A stretch of 21,745 nucleotides of DNA, from NCBI GenBank assembly GCA_964535545.1, contig CAZHUT010000015.1, positions 1-21,745 of the forward strand, read 5' to 3'. The position numbers were made by a program, and so were the translations under genes. The notes under the pieces were generated by a model that saw only the letters and a list, made by a program, of their open reading frames with translations, did not search any database and was not told the DNA's origin. The DNA comes from DALYCO01 sp964535545. GTDB taxonomy: Bacteria > Patescibacteriota > Minisyncoccia > Phycocordibacterales > UBA9973. Positions within the stretch are counted from its first letter, which is position 1, and the number at the start of each line of letters is the position of its first letter. This document shows, in pieces, positions 14,948 to 21,578 of this stretch.

Positions 14948-14990
14948 CTTTGGTTATTCAAAAAGACATAATCTCCTTGAATAACCAAAG
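14948..14990 (-). promoter_or_regulatory. 14-base perfect inverted repeat in the leader of the 212-residue gene
   Basis: CTTTGGTTATTCAA (14948-14961) and TTGAATAACCAAAG (14977-14990) flank a 15-base loop. On the minus strand the loop reads GGAGATTATGTCTTT, which contains a Shine-Dalgarno-like GGAG and an ATG opening a tiny frame (ATG TCT TTT TGA). A candidate promoter lies upstream (TTGACT 15035-15040, TACTAT 15013-15018, 16-base spacer). There is no T tract after the hairpin, so it may act as an operator or an RNA element rather than a terminator. Confidence 0.6.
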
Positions 14991-15042
14991 CATATTGACG
15001 GAATTTGTTTTTATAGTACTTAAGATTGCTATTTAGTCAAAT

Positions 15043-15075
15043 AAAAAAGAACCTCCGGTTTTTAGGCCGGAGGTT
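15043..15075 (-). terminator. Terminator of guaA
   Basis: On the minus strand AACCTCCGG pairs perfectly with CCGGAGGTT (15067-15075 and 15050-15058), followed by CTTTTTT. It lies 22 bases after the guaA stop at 15097. Confidence 0.9.
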
Positions 15076-15096
15076 ATTAAATCTGTGTATCACATA

Positions 15097-16293
15097 TTAT
15101 TCCCACTCTATGGTAGCACCGGGTTTATCACTTACATTGTAAACAACCCTGGCAACTCCACGAACTTCGTTTTGTATGCGTTTCGAAATACGGTCAATCA
15201 CCTCCCATGGAAGACGAGTGAACTGGGCAGTAAACCCATTCACACTATTAACAGCAAAGAAAGCAACCACCCAAGCAGTACCAGCGGTATCACCCAGCTG
15301 ATATGTACTTTTAGAATTAGTCGCAATAGCACCTGCCTGCCACACCATTTCGTATTGGTTACTGTTACGTAATTCTTCAATAAGGATGCGGTCGGACTCA
15401 GTTATTATGCGTAACCTCTCTTCGGTAATTTCACCAAGGATGCGGATTGCATTGCCTGGGCCGGGAAAAGGGTGACGCGTCAGCAATACTTCAGGTACGC
15501 CAATCTTTCTTCCAACATCGCGCGCATTATCCTTTACCAAATCAGAAAGCGGCATAATTTCCGGTACCGAAAATTTTAGGTTAACGTTATGGTGCTGTTT
15601 AATTTGGGCTTTTGATTTTTCTCCTTCGTAGCCACCACCACTTTCGGATATATCGGTGTAGAGGGTTCCCTGCACAATAAAATCTGCACCTACGCGCAAA
15701 ATTTCATCTTCTATTCTTTGCTGGTAAGGCTGGCGGAATGCGGCACGTTTTAGCTTTGACTCACCCTTCCCTGTTAACACAGTAAGGAAATCCTCCCGCG
15801 CATCAACAACGTTGAGTGATAGCCATTCTTTATCGCCAAAGTATTTTCTCACATAGGCCTCATCCTCAGGACGGTCAACGCCTTTGATATATAGAGCGTA
15901 AATTTTCACGCCATCAGGGCAACGCTTCGATGCTTCATATAGTAAATATGCGCAAACCGAAGAATCACTGCCGCCGGAAAGCGCTATTACAACCGTTTTA
16001 CCGTTTATCTGCTTTGCAAGCGCATTAATTTTTTCTTCTGCCACATCCACAACCGGAAAGCGCTTCTTGGCATTACAGATAAAACTGATGAAGTTTTTGA
16101 AAATGGTGTCGCCATACTCGGTGTCTGAAACTTCCGGGTGAAATTGCACACCGTACAAGAAACTGGTTTTGTGGGCGAATGCAGCAATAGAATTTTCGGT
16201 ATAGCCCAAAACTGTAATGTTATCACCAGCCAGGATATGATCCCCGTGGTTTTGTATTACATTAATTTGTGGGGAATATTTTTTAGCAGCGGG
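15097..16293 (-). CDS. guaA: GMP synthase, C-terminal part (rest of amidotransferase, ATP pyrophosphatase and dimerisation domains), after a frameshift
   Basis: This frame continues GMP synthase one frame out from the N-terminal part at 16257-16715. It is open from 16293 (a TAG lies at 16294-16296) and reads INVIQNHGDHIL, then GVQFHPEVSDTEYG (the amidotransferase His and Glu). Next come the PP-loop ALSGGSDSSVCAYLL, VQGTLYTDISESGG, IKQHHNVN, RHPFPGPGNAIRILGEITEERL and the C-terminal dimerisation domain ending SDKPGATIEWE, the family's invariant end. GuaA converts XMP to GMP using glutamine and ATP. The first in-frame start (TTG 16209) would remove the glutaminase catalytic region, so this is not an independent gene. 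Together the two parts make about 530 residues, the usual length. Confidence 0.92.
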   Translation of the reverse strand, partial: PAAKKYSPQINVIQNHGDHILAGDNITVLGYTENSIAAFAHKTSFLYGVQFHPEVSDTEYGDTIFKNFISFICNAKKRFPVVDVAEEKINALAKQINGKTVVIALSGGSDSSVCAYLLYEASKRCPDGVKIYALYIKGVDRPEDEAYVRKYFGDKEWLSLNVVDAREDFLTVLTGKGESKLKRAAFRQPYQQRIEDEILRVGADFIVQGTLYTDISESGGGYEGEKSKAQIKQHHNVNLKFSVPEIMPLSDLVKDNARDVGRKIGVPEVLLTRHPFPGPGNAIRILGEITEERLRIITESDRILIEELRNSNQYEMVWQAGAIATNSKSTYQLGDTAGTAWVVAFFAVNSVNGFTAQFTRLPWEVIDRISKRIQNEVRGVARVVYNVSDKPGATIEWE

Positions 16294-16715
16294 CTAATCT
16301 TGCCCAGTTCGGACACCTCAAACGCATGTGTTCCATATTCGCGTAATTGAGCCTGCTCTACAGTAAGGCCGATATGGTCTGCCATCAACTGTGCACCATA
16401 GCAGATACCGAGTACCGGGATACCGAGTGTAAAAATATTCTTATCAAACGTTACTGTGCCATCATATACAGAAGCCGGGCTTCCTGAAAGGAAAATACCT
16501 TTAGGTTTTAGTTTTAGTACGTCCCCTGCTGTAATTTTGTTTGGATCTACCGGTAGACAAAACACTCGTTGTTTGGCAATGTGTTGCGCAATTAGGTGGT
16601 CAGTTTGGCTACCTAGCGGAAACAAAAGAAACAACTCATTTGTTTTACGTAATTCCATTTCTTCCAAAATTTCTTGCAGTGTCTTTTCACTGGAGTCTTT
16701 GATCGTAGTAATCAT
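16257..16715 (-). CDS. guaA: GMP synthase, N-terminal glutamine amidotransferase part, truncated by a frameshift
   Basis: Residues 1-152 contain a 28-residue N-terminal extension, LFPLGSQTDHLIAQHI (where the family usually has a DFGSQ motif), GIFLSGSPASVYD and the nucleophile motif GICYGAQLMADHIG with the catalytic cysteine. The frame stops at 16257-16259 just after SPLLKNIP, where the family continues into the HGD and FHPEV motifs. Those motifs are present in the next frame (15097-16293). A single one-base change or a -1 slip restores the whole protein. The ATG at 16715 follows a long leader. I cannot tell a genuine disruption from a sequencing error or recoding. Confidence 0.88.
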   Translation of the reverse strand: MITTIKDSSEKTLQEILEEMELRKTNELFLLFPLGSQTDHLIAQHIAKQRVFCLPVDPNKITAGDVLKLKPKGIFLSGSPASVYDGTVTFDKNIFTLGIPVLGICYGAQLMADHIGLTVEQAQLREYGTHAFEVSELGKISPLLKNIPHKLM

Positions 16716-16722
16716 TGTCGTA

Positions 16723-16917
16723 TTAAAGTTTAAATGTGTTAGAGAATGCCTGCACTCTACTACCCTTTCCTCGTATAGTCAAAAGCCACCCATCGGGGGT
16801 GGCAACAAAAAAAGCATAAATCTCCAAACCATCCATATACAGCTTGACCGCATATGCATCGCAGTCTTCGAGGATAGACCCAGTCGAAACCAGGACGTCC
16901 TGTCGGAATACGTACAA
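16723..16917 (-). CDS. Possible 64-residue protein in the guaA leader (TTG start)
   Basis: The frame is open for 73 codons and reads like a folded beta-rich domain (VSTGSILEDCDAY, KLYMDGLEIYAFFVATPDGW). It ends 7 bases before the guaA ATG. Against it: the only start is TTG, no ribosome-binding site is visible, and a hairpin with a short T tail (GCCACC/GGGTGGC, about 16784-16803) and a second promoter-like pair fall inside it. It is either a tiny gene co-transcribed with guaA or simply structured leader RNA. Confidence 0.3.
   Translation of the reverse strand: MYVFRQDVLVSTGSILEDCDAYAVKLYMDGLEIYAFFVATPDGWLLTIRGKGSRVQAFSNTFKL
16754..16803 (-). promoter_or_regulatory. Proximal guaA promoter candidate with upstream hairpin
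   Basis: On the minus strand TTGACT (16777-16782), 17 bases and TAGAGT (16754-16759) form a second promoter candidate with a leader of about 30 bases. Directly upstream the hairpin GCCACC-CCCGAT-GGGTGGC runs into TTTTG, so it could end transcripts from the distal promoter. Confidence 0.4.
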
Positions 16918-16993
16918 ACTCGTGAGAGCTGATAGCTTAGAGATTCATGCCTTCTTTAGCATTATTTGAATACCACATCATCATATACAAATT

Positions 16994-17091
16994 AAAAACA
17001 CAGAGGAAGTCGGCGCTGTGGTATACTCTGTGTGTAACCTGTTAATAATGTGTTCTGAAAGAAGTATAGCACCTCCTGGATTTTTTGTCAA
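16994..17091 (-). promoter_or_regulatory. Distal guaA promoter with terminator-like leader hairpin
   Basis: On the minus strand a consensus TTGACA (17086-17091), 17 bases and TATACT (17063-17068) predict a start near 17056, about 340 bases before guaA. The early leader has ACACAGAG (17026-17033) pairing with CTCTGTGT (16998-17005), followed by a run of T. Its loop carries ATACCACA (17017-17024 on the plus strand as TGTGGTAT), complementary to TGTGGTAT further down the RNA (16970-16977). That is a possible antiterminator pairing. I do not see the purine riboswitch core. Confidence 0.55.
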
Positions 17092-17129
17092 GCCCCCTTT
17101 GGCCTTATAATAAGGCCTAGATACACCTT
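17083..17129 (+). promoter_or_regulatory. ruvB promoter with a dyad over the -10 box
   Basis: TTTTGT (17083-17088) or TTGTCA (17085-17090) and a perfect TATAAT (17106-17111) precede the ruvB ATG by 18 bases. GGCCTTA-TAA-TAAGGCC (17101-17117) is an inverted repeat centred on the -10 box. The -35 region overlaps that of the divergent guaA promoter. Confidence 0.6.
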
Positions 17130-18128
17130 ATGGATACCCAAGAAACCCCTCAAAATTTCAATGACCGCCACCTTGACCAGACCCTCCGGCCTGGTATTTG
17201 GGATGAATACATAGGCCAAAGCACTATTAAGGAGAATCTCCGCATCCTTTTGACTGCGGCAAAGGAACGAAATCACCCAGCCGAACACATTTTGTTTTAT
17301 GGGCCGCCGGGTTTGGGTAAAACTACCCTTGCCCACTTGATCGCCAAGGAAACCGGCCGCCAGATCAAGATCACTTCAGGCCCGTCTATTGAAAAAGTTG
17401 GCGACTTGGCTTCAATCCTTACCAATCTTTCACCTGGTGATATTATTTTCATCGATGAAATTCATCGCTTGAACAAAATGGTTGAAGAAGTACTCTACCC
17501 TGCCATGGAATCAGGTGTGCTTGATATCATCATCGGCAAGGGTCCGAGCGCGCGAACAATCCAACTTGAACTTCCTCCTTTTACGCTTATTGCCGCGACA
17601 ACTCGCATTGCGCTGCTCTCTGCTCCGCTTCGTTCACGATTTGGCGGTGGTGTTTTTCGTTTGGAATTTTATACGCAAGAAGAAATTGAAAAAATTATCC
17701 GCCGCTCGGCAAACATTCTTGGTGTCACTGTTGATGACGAGGGTGTCGCCGAAATCGCCAAACGTGCACGTTTCACTCCCCGCACAGCGAACTATTTCTT
17801 GAAGCGCTGCCGCGACTATGCGCAAGTACATAAAAAGGATTTGGATAAGAAAACTGTCTTTCTTGCTCTCTCTCTTCTCGGTATCGATGAAATGGGCCTT
17901 TCAGAATCTGATCGAAATGTTTTGCAGACTATCATTCAAAAATTCAACGGCGGTCCTGTCGGCTTGAATACTATCGCTGCTGCCACATCTGAAGAAGAAG
18001 CGACCATTGAAGAAGTGGTTGAACCATATCTCATTCAGCAAGGATTGCTCGAGCGAACACCACGAGGACGAACGGCGACAAAGAAAGCGTACGAGCATCT
18101 TGGCTTTGACGGTTTTGAAGAAAAATAA
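17130..18128 (+). CDS. ruvB: Holliday junction branch migration ATPase RuvB
   Basis: A 332-residue AAA+ protein of normal length. It shows LRPGIWDEYIGQ (N-terminal), Walker A GPPGLGKTT (57-65), Walker B IFIDEIHRL (about 105-113), sensor 1 AATTR, SAPLRSRFGGGVFRLEFY, sensor 2 RFTPRTANYFLKRCRDYAQ and the C-terminal winged-helix end GLLERTPRGRTATKKAYEHLGF. RuvB hexamers pump DNA through the RuvA-bound Holliday junction. ruvA is not in this window and ruvC lies about 1.2 kb further on, so the usual ruvCAB cluster is split. No Shine-Dalgarno sequence is seen. Confidence 0.97.
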   Translation: MDTQETPQNFNDRHLDQTLRPGIWDEYIGQSTIKENLRILLTAAKERNHPAEHILFYGPPGLGKTTLAHLIAKETGRQIKITSGPSIEKVGDLASILTNLSPGDIIFIDEIHRLNKMVEEVLYPAMESGVLDIIIGKGPSARTIQLELPPFTLIAATTRIALLSAPLRSRFGGGVFRLEFYTQEEIEKIIRRSANILGVTVDDEGVAEIAKRARFTPRTANYFLKRCRDYAQVHKKDLDKKTVFLALSLLGIDEMGLSESDRNVLQTIIQKFNGGPVGLNTIAAATSEEEATIEEVVEPYLIQQGLLERTPRGRTATKKAYEHLGFDGFEEK

Positions 18129-18155
18129 AAAAGCGCCCCAGTAAAACTGAGACGC
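18127..18155 (-). terminator. Terminator of the 166-residue membrane protein gene
   Basis: On the minus strand GCGTCTCAGT pairs with ACTGGGGCGC (10 pairs including two G-T, loop TTT) and is followed by TTTTTTATT. It may also serve ruvB in the other direction. Confidence 0.72.
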
Positions 18156-18177
18156 CCGAGATACAACAACCGATCTT

Positions 18178-18678
18178 TTATTCTATGCCCTGAGATTTCT
18201 CAGGGTTATTTCTTAAACCCAACGTATTACCTAATCGGGTAAGTATATAGAGCAGGAACGTTCCTACTGCGCAATATATTCCCGTAAGTAATGGGATCGG
18301 AAAAACATCCACATACAATGCTAAGGCGATTCCAAATGTAACTCCTCCGCTCCACAGTGCCACTAAAGCAAGGAAGTTCATAAGGTTCGTAACGACCCAC
18401 ATTACAAGCGAGGCGCCAAAGCGAAACGGGTATGTCAGGTAATCACCAAAAACGACACATTCGTCAGGCCAGTCAAACATGCCTGCATATGGGAATAATT
18501 CGATTTTGGTATTAAACAGTACAATCGCATTAGTGGTAGACCCAATAAAAATAAGGCCGGTAAGTGGGTCTGGGGCGTGCAGGTCCAGTTTGTGAATCAA
18601 CTTAAATATAGATATCAGTGCGGTAATAATGCATCCATATCCAATCAGATAGTACGAGTAGGTTAGAGTCTTTTTCAT
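18178..18678 (-). CDS. Unknown 166-residue membrane protein
   Basis: The protein has about four hydrophobic segments (near 7-27, 39-56, 90-110 and 115-150). A loop before the third segment holds DWPDECVVFGDYLTYPFRFG. I do not recognise a family. The ATG lies seven bases after TAAATT, which would make it near-leaderless; a TTGACT with poor -10 also occurs at 18749-18754. It stands alone between ruvB and yebC in the opposite orientation. Confidence 0.65.
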   Translation of the reverse strand: MKKTLTYSYYLIGYGCIITALISIFKLIHKLDLHAPDPLTGLIFIGSTTNAIVLFNTKIELFPYAGMFDWPDECVVFGDYLTYPFRFGASLVMWVVTNLMNFLALVALWSGGVTFGIALALYVDVFPIPLLTGIYCAVGTFLLYILTRLGNTLGLRNNPEKSQGIE

Positions 18679-18759
18679 ATCTGGTAATTTAGTCTTGTGT
18701 TTTAAATGTGGTTTAGTGAGGATTACATTTAATCATATTTTTTTATTAAGTCAACTGCC

Positions 18760-18796
18760 TTGAAGTCCCCTCTCAAAAGCGGTAAGCTAGACCCGT
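18760..18796 (+). promoter_or_regulatory. yebC-ruvC promoter, near-leaderless
   Basis: TTGAAG (18760-18765), a 17-base spacer and TAAGCT (18783-18788) precede the yebC ATG by eight bases. There is no room for a ribosome-binding site. Confidence 0.55.
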
Positions 18797-19333
18797 ATGA
18801 GTCACTCACAGTGGGAAAAGAAAAAAGGAAAGAAAGCATTGCAAGGAAGCGCCATCAGTAAATTGTATTCAAAGTTGGTGCGCGTTATTACTCTTGAAGC
18901 AAAGAAAGCTAATGGCAACAAAGAAAGTCCGGGCTTGAAGGCTGCTATTCAGAAAGCGCGCGACGTTGATATGCCGAACGACAACATTGAACGCGCCATC
19001 AAAAAAGCAACCGATCCGGCAGAACAGCTGGAACGAATGACGTACGAGGCATACGGCCCGGGCGGTGTCGCCATGATCATCGAAGCACTCACTTCAAATC
19101 GCAACAAGGCAGCGCAGGAAATCAAACATATTCTTTCTGAACACGGGACGGCATTTGCTGGTATTGGCGCAGTGACTTGGGGTTTTACCAAGGAAGGAGA
19201 TGAATGGACTCCAACAATGACTATCCCGCTCGGGGCAGAAGACAAACAAAAACTCGAGGCACTCGTGGAAGAACTTGAAGAAAATGATGAAGTCCAGGAT
19301 GTCTTTACCAATCTAGAAGAATCTGCCGAATGA
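18797..19333 (+). CDS. yebC: YebC/TACO1 family protein, short form
   Basis: The N-terminal half is typical: MSHSQWEKKKGKKA, KLYSKLVRVITLEAKK, MPNDNIERAIKKAT and YEAYGPGGVAMIIEALTSNRNKAAQEIKHI. The C-terminal LVEELEENDEVQDVFTNLEE is the family's last motif. At 178 residues it is about 60 shorter than the usual 240; the missing part is the middle domain between the GAVTWGF strand and the IPLGAEDKQKLEALVEELE helix. YebC proteins act as transcriptional regulators or, in other bacteria and mitochondria, help ribosomes through difficult sequences. The gene overlaps ruvC by four bases (ATGA), an arrangement seen in many bacteria where yebC adjoins ruvC. Confidence 0.93.
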   Translation: MSHSQWEKKKGKKALQGSAISKLYSKLVRVITLEAKKANGNKESPGLKAAIQKARDVDMPNDNIERAIKKATDPAEQLERMTYEAYGPGGVAMIIEALTSNRNKAAQEIKHILSEHGTAFAGIGAVTWGFTKEGDEWTPTMTIPLGAEDKQKLEALVEELEENDEVQDVFTNLEESAE

Positions 19334-19809
19334 TAATTCTCGGAATCGATCCAGGATTTGAACGTCTTGGCATCGCAGTCGTACAAAAAGAGAAAAGTGT
19401 AAAAGAAGTGCTGCTTTTTTCTGAATGCTTCAAGACAAGCAAGGTGCTGGAATTTCCTGAACGATTGAAACTGCTGGGCGAAGAATTGGAAAAAATAATT
19501 TCTGAATATAAGCCGACACACCTGGGAATTGAAACTTTGTATTTCGAAACAAATAAAACCACTGCGATGCGCGTTGCTGAAGTTCGAGGAACGATCCTGT
19601 ATCTTGCAGGAAAATCTGGAATGAAAATATGCGAATATACGCCTTTGCAAATCAAGTCAGCCGTCACCGGATACGGAAAAGCCGACAAGAAGGCAGTTAT
19701 GACTATGGTGCCAAAACTCATCAAGATTGAGGGTGATAAAAAGATGATTGATGACGAATTGGATGCTATTGCGGTAGCACTGACTACTGCTGCTTGTGAA
19801 CGTTTCTAG
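19330..19809 (+). CDS. ruvC: Holliday junction resolvase RuvC
   Basis: A 159-residue endonuclease. The four acidic catalytic residues are visible as D7 (GIDPG), E68 (GIETLYF), D142 and D145 (DDELDAIAVAL). TTAMRVAEVRGTILYLAG and YTPLQIKSAVTGYGKADK are the usual structural motifs. It cuts Holliday junctions symmetrically as a dimer. The start overlaps the yebC stop, so translation is likely coupled. The stop is followed within two bases by a TTTTCCACA sequence that also follows dsbB. Confidence 0.96.
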   Translation: MIILGIDPGFERLGIAVVQKEKSVKEVLLFSECFKTSKVLEFPERLKLLGEELEKIISEYKPTHLGIETLYFETNKTTAMRVAEVRGTILYLAGKSGMKICEYTPLQIKSAVTGYGKADKKAVMTMVPKLIKIEGDKKMIDDELDAIAVALTTAACERF

Positions 19810-19876
19810 TTTTTCCACAACTTTTTAGAAAATCAATATTGCGGGGATTTTCTGTATTTGATACAACATGAGCACG

Positions 19877-19911
19877 TTAGTAATTAATGCCAAACGGCAT
19901 ATAAAAATATC
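19877..19911 (+). promoter_or_regulatory. Promoter of the small acidic protein, near-leaderless
   Basis: TTAGTA (19877-19882), 17 bases and TATAAA (19900-19905) precede the ATG at 19912 by six bases. A small GCC-AAAC-GGC hairpin lies in the spacer. Confidence 0.5.
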
Positions 19912-20100
19912 ATGGATACTGAAGAGGAATTGAAAGAAGGTATGGAGGAAGGCGAAGAAATGCCTAACCTCGACGATGCTTTTGAGGCGGATGATGCTTT
20001 GGCAGGCGAAGACGACCTCGGACACGTTGAAGACATTGATGAAGACGAAGAGGGATATGATAATGAATTCTTCACTGACGAGAAGGATGGCAACTATTAA
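19912..20100 (+). CDS. Small highly acidic protein (62 residues)
   Basis: Nearly half of the residues are Asp or Glu, with very few basic residues and no hydrophobic core (EEELKEGMEEGEEMPNLDD at the start; DEDEEGYDNEFFTDEKDGNY at the end). It is probably disordered. It has a promoter-like -10 box six bases before the ATG and a strong terminator ten bases after the stop, which supports a real single-gene unit. I do not recognise a family. It could be a nucleic-acid mimic or a chaperone-like binding tail, but nothing shows this. Confidence 0.65.
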   Translation: MDTEEELKEGMEEGEEMPNLDDAFEADDALAGEDDLGHVEDIDEDEEGYDNEFFTDEKDGNY

Positions 20101-20109
20101 GACATACTA

Positions 20110-20141
20110 AAAAGAGCGGCGCCTACAGGCGCCGCTCTTTT
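20110..20141. terminator. Bidirectional terminator between the acidic protein and tyrS
   Basis: AAAAGAGCGGCGCC (20110-20123) and GGCGCCGCTCTTTT (20128-20141) form a perfect 14-base stem with a TACA loop. It ends in T on both strands and lies between two convergent genes. Confidence 0.92.
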
Positions 20142-20150
20142 GTTTCTGAT

Positions 20151-21509
20151 TTATTTTGCTTTCACCCGAACAAACGTCATCTTTCCAATCTTGAGTGTTA
20201 CTGATTCTGTGACTTCAAACGCCGTATCAGTTATCTTTTCTCCAGTCTCAAGATTTGTCACCGCGCCGCCTTCCACCAATCGTCGGAATTCGCTCTTTGA
20301 TGGAACGATCTTCTGGCCAACCAGAATATCTGCCAGTGTTCCCTCTCCAGAAATTTCCTTGATATCATCAGGAATTTCTTTCTTCTGGAATTTTGTGATG
20401 AAATCTTCTTCCGCTTTCTTTGAAGCCGCTTCACCGTGGTACTCAGCTACAATCTGTCGGGCCAATTCCATTTTCAAATCTTTCGGATTCATTGAGCCTG
20501 AATTGAGAATCTGCTTGATTTCTTCCAATCGTTCATACGGTGTATATGTACAAAGCTCGAAGTAGTTCAAGATTGAAGAGTCAGGCACGGACAAGATTTT
20601 ACCGTACATGTCTGAAGGTTCATCTGTAATACCAACATAGTTATCCAAGCTCTTGGACATTTTTTCTTTGCCGTCTGTTCCTTCGAGGAGCTTGAATGAG
20701 AGCACCGCCTGTTCCGACTGTTTATTCATACGCATGACATCTCGTCCCATGAGCATATTGAATGTCTGATCAGTTCCACCAACCTCGAGATCACAACTGC
20801 CGTAAATAGACGCGAGGATGCTTGAATCAATTCCCTGAAGTACAGGGTACATCATTTCATGCATAAAGAGTTCCTGTCCATTATCAATGCGCTGCTGGAA
20901 CATGTCGCGCTCAATCAATCGCGCATGAGTAATATGTCGCAGTGTTGCAAGAATACGAGTGAGTGAAACTGTCTGGATTTGAGCTTTTTTCAATTCTGCT
21001 TTCTGCATGCGTGTTTCTTCAAAGATCACTGCCTTACCGACAAATGAGCTTGGATTAACAATCAATGAATTGAAGTTGACTCGAATACCAGCCGAAGGCT
21101 CAATATCGGTCACGTTCAAGAACCAATCTGAGTTTCTGATCCATGAAAATACTTTTGGATTGGTTGAGAGGATTTTTCCAGCCTGAACGAGATATGTCTG
21201 CATGTTTTTTTCTACCTCTTTCTGGTCAATTTCCGGGCGGACCTTGCTTTTGCCTGTTGGATCGCCAATCATCGTAGTATAATCACCCACAAGGAAAACA
21301 ACCTTGCAGCCCAATTCCTGGAATTTTCGCAATTTGCGAAGAACAACGGCATGGCCAATATGCATATCCGGACGTGTAACATCTACGCCAAATTTAATGA
21401 CGATCTTTTCCGGTTCTTCCTGAAGTTTTTTCCGAAATGCCCCAGTTGGGTCGATCAAATCACCCACCCCACGAGAGAGCAATTCATCTAAATCTACGTG
21501 TGATTTCAT
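20151..21509 (-). CDS. tyrS: Tyrosyl-tRNA synthetase
   Basis: A 452-residue class I synthetase. It has the HIGH motif (50-53, in DMHIGHAVVLRKLRKFQELG), GDYTTMIGDPTGKSK, a tyrosine-binding region (ELFMHEMMYPVLQGID, GGTDQTFNMLMGRD) and KMSKS in GKEKMSKSLDNYVGI. The C-terminal S4-type RNA-binding domain (about 385-452) includes KIVPSKSEFRRLVEGGAV. The general shape (long insert, S4 domain) fits the TyrRS branch found in many bacteria. I chose the ATG at 21509 (MKSHVDLDEL) because a TATGGT box (21522-21527) lies 12 bases upstream. An in-frame ATG at 21530 would put that box inside the gene. Confidence 0.94.
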   Translation of the reverse strand: MKSHVDLDELLSRGVGDLIDPTGAFRKKLQEEPEKIVIKFGVDVTRPDMHIGHAVVLRKLRKFQELGCKVVFLVGDYTTMIGDPTGKSKVRPEIDQKEVEKNMQTYLVQAGKILSTNPKVFSWIRNSDWFLNVTDIEPSAGIRVNFNSLIVNPSSFVGKAVIFEETRMQKAELKKAQIQTVSLTRILATLRHITHARLIERDMFQQRIDNGQELFMHEMMYPVLQGIDSSILASIYGSCDLEVGGTDQTFNMLMGRDVMRMNKQSEQAVLSFKLLEGTDGKEKMSKSLDNYVGITDEPSDMYGKILSVPDSSILNYFELCTYTPYERLEEIKQILNSGSMNPKDLKMELARQIVAEYHGEAASKKAEEDFITKFQKKEIPDDIKEISGEGTLADILVGQKIVPSKSEFRRLVEGGAVTNLETGEKITDTAFEVTESVTLKIGKMTFVRVKAK

Positions 21510-21578
21510 AACAACTACTCTACCATACATGTGTAATTTTGTCCTTTTGAGCCCGTCATATATGGTATGATTAAGACC
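21510..21578. promoter_or_regulatory. Divergent promoter region between tyrS and the penicillin-binding protein gene
   Basis: On the minus strand TATGGT (21522-21527) lies 12 bases before tyrS. On the plus strand TATGAT (21566-21571) lies seven bases before the ATG at 21579, with a possible -35 TTTTGA (21544-21549) 16 bases upstream. Both transcripts would have very short leaders. Confidence 0.5.

Noticed and set aside
14932..14988. Longer start of the 212-residue protein
   Set aside because: The start would be TTG and the extra residues are encoded by one arm and the loop of a perfect inverted repeat.
15097..16209. Independent gene starting with TTG at 16209
   Set aside because: It would start in the middle of the amidotransferase domain; the frame continues upstream with GuaA motifs and is better read as the second part of a frameshifted gene.
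16716..17060. Purine riboswitch upstream of guaA
   Set aside because: The conserved three-way junction bases and kissing-loop sequences are not seen.
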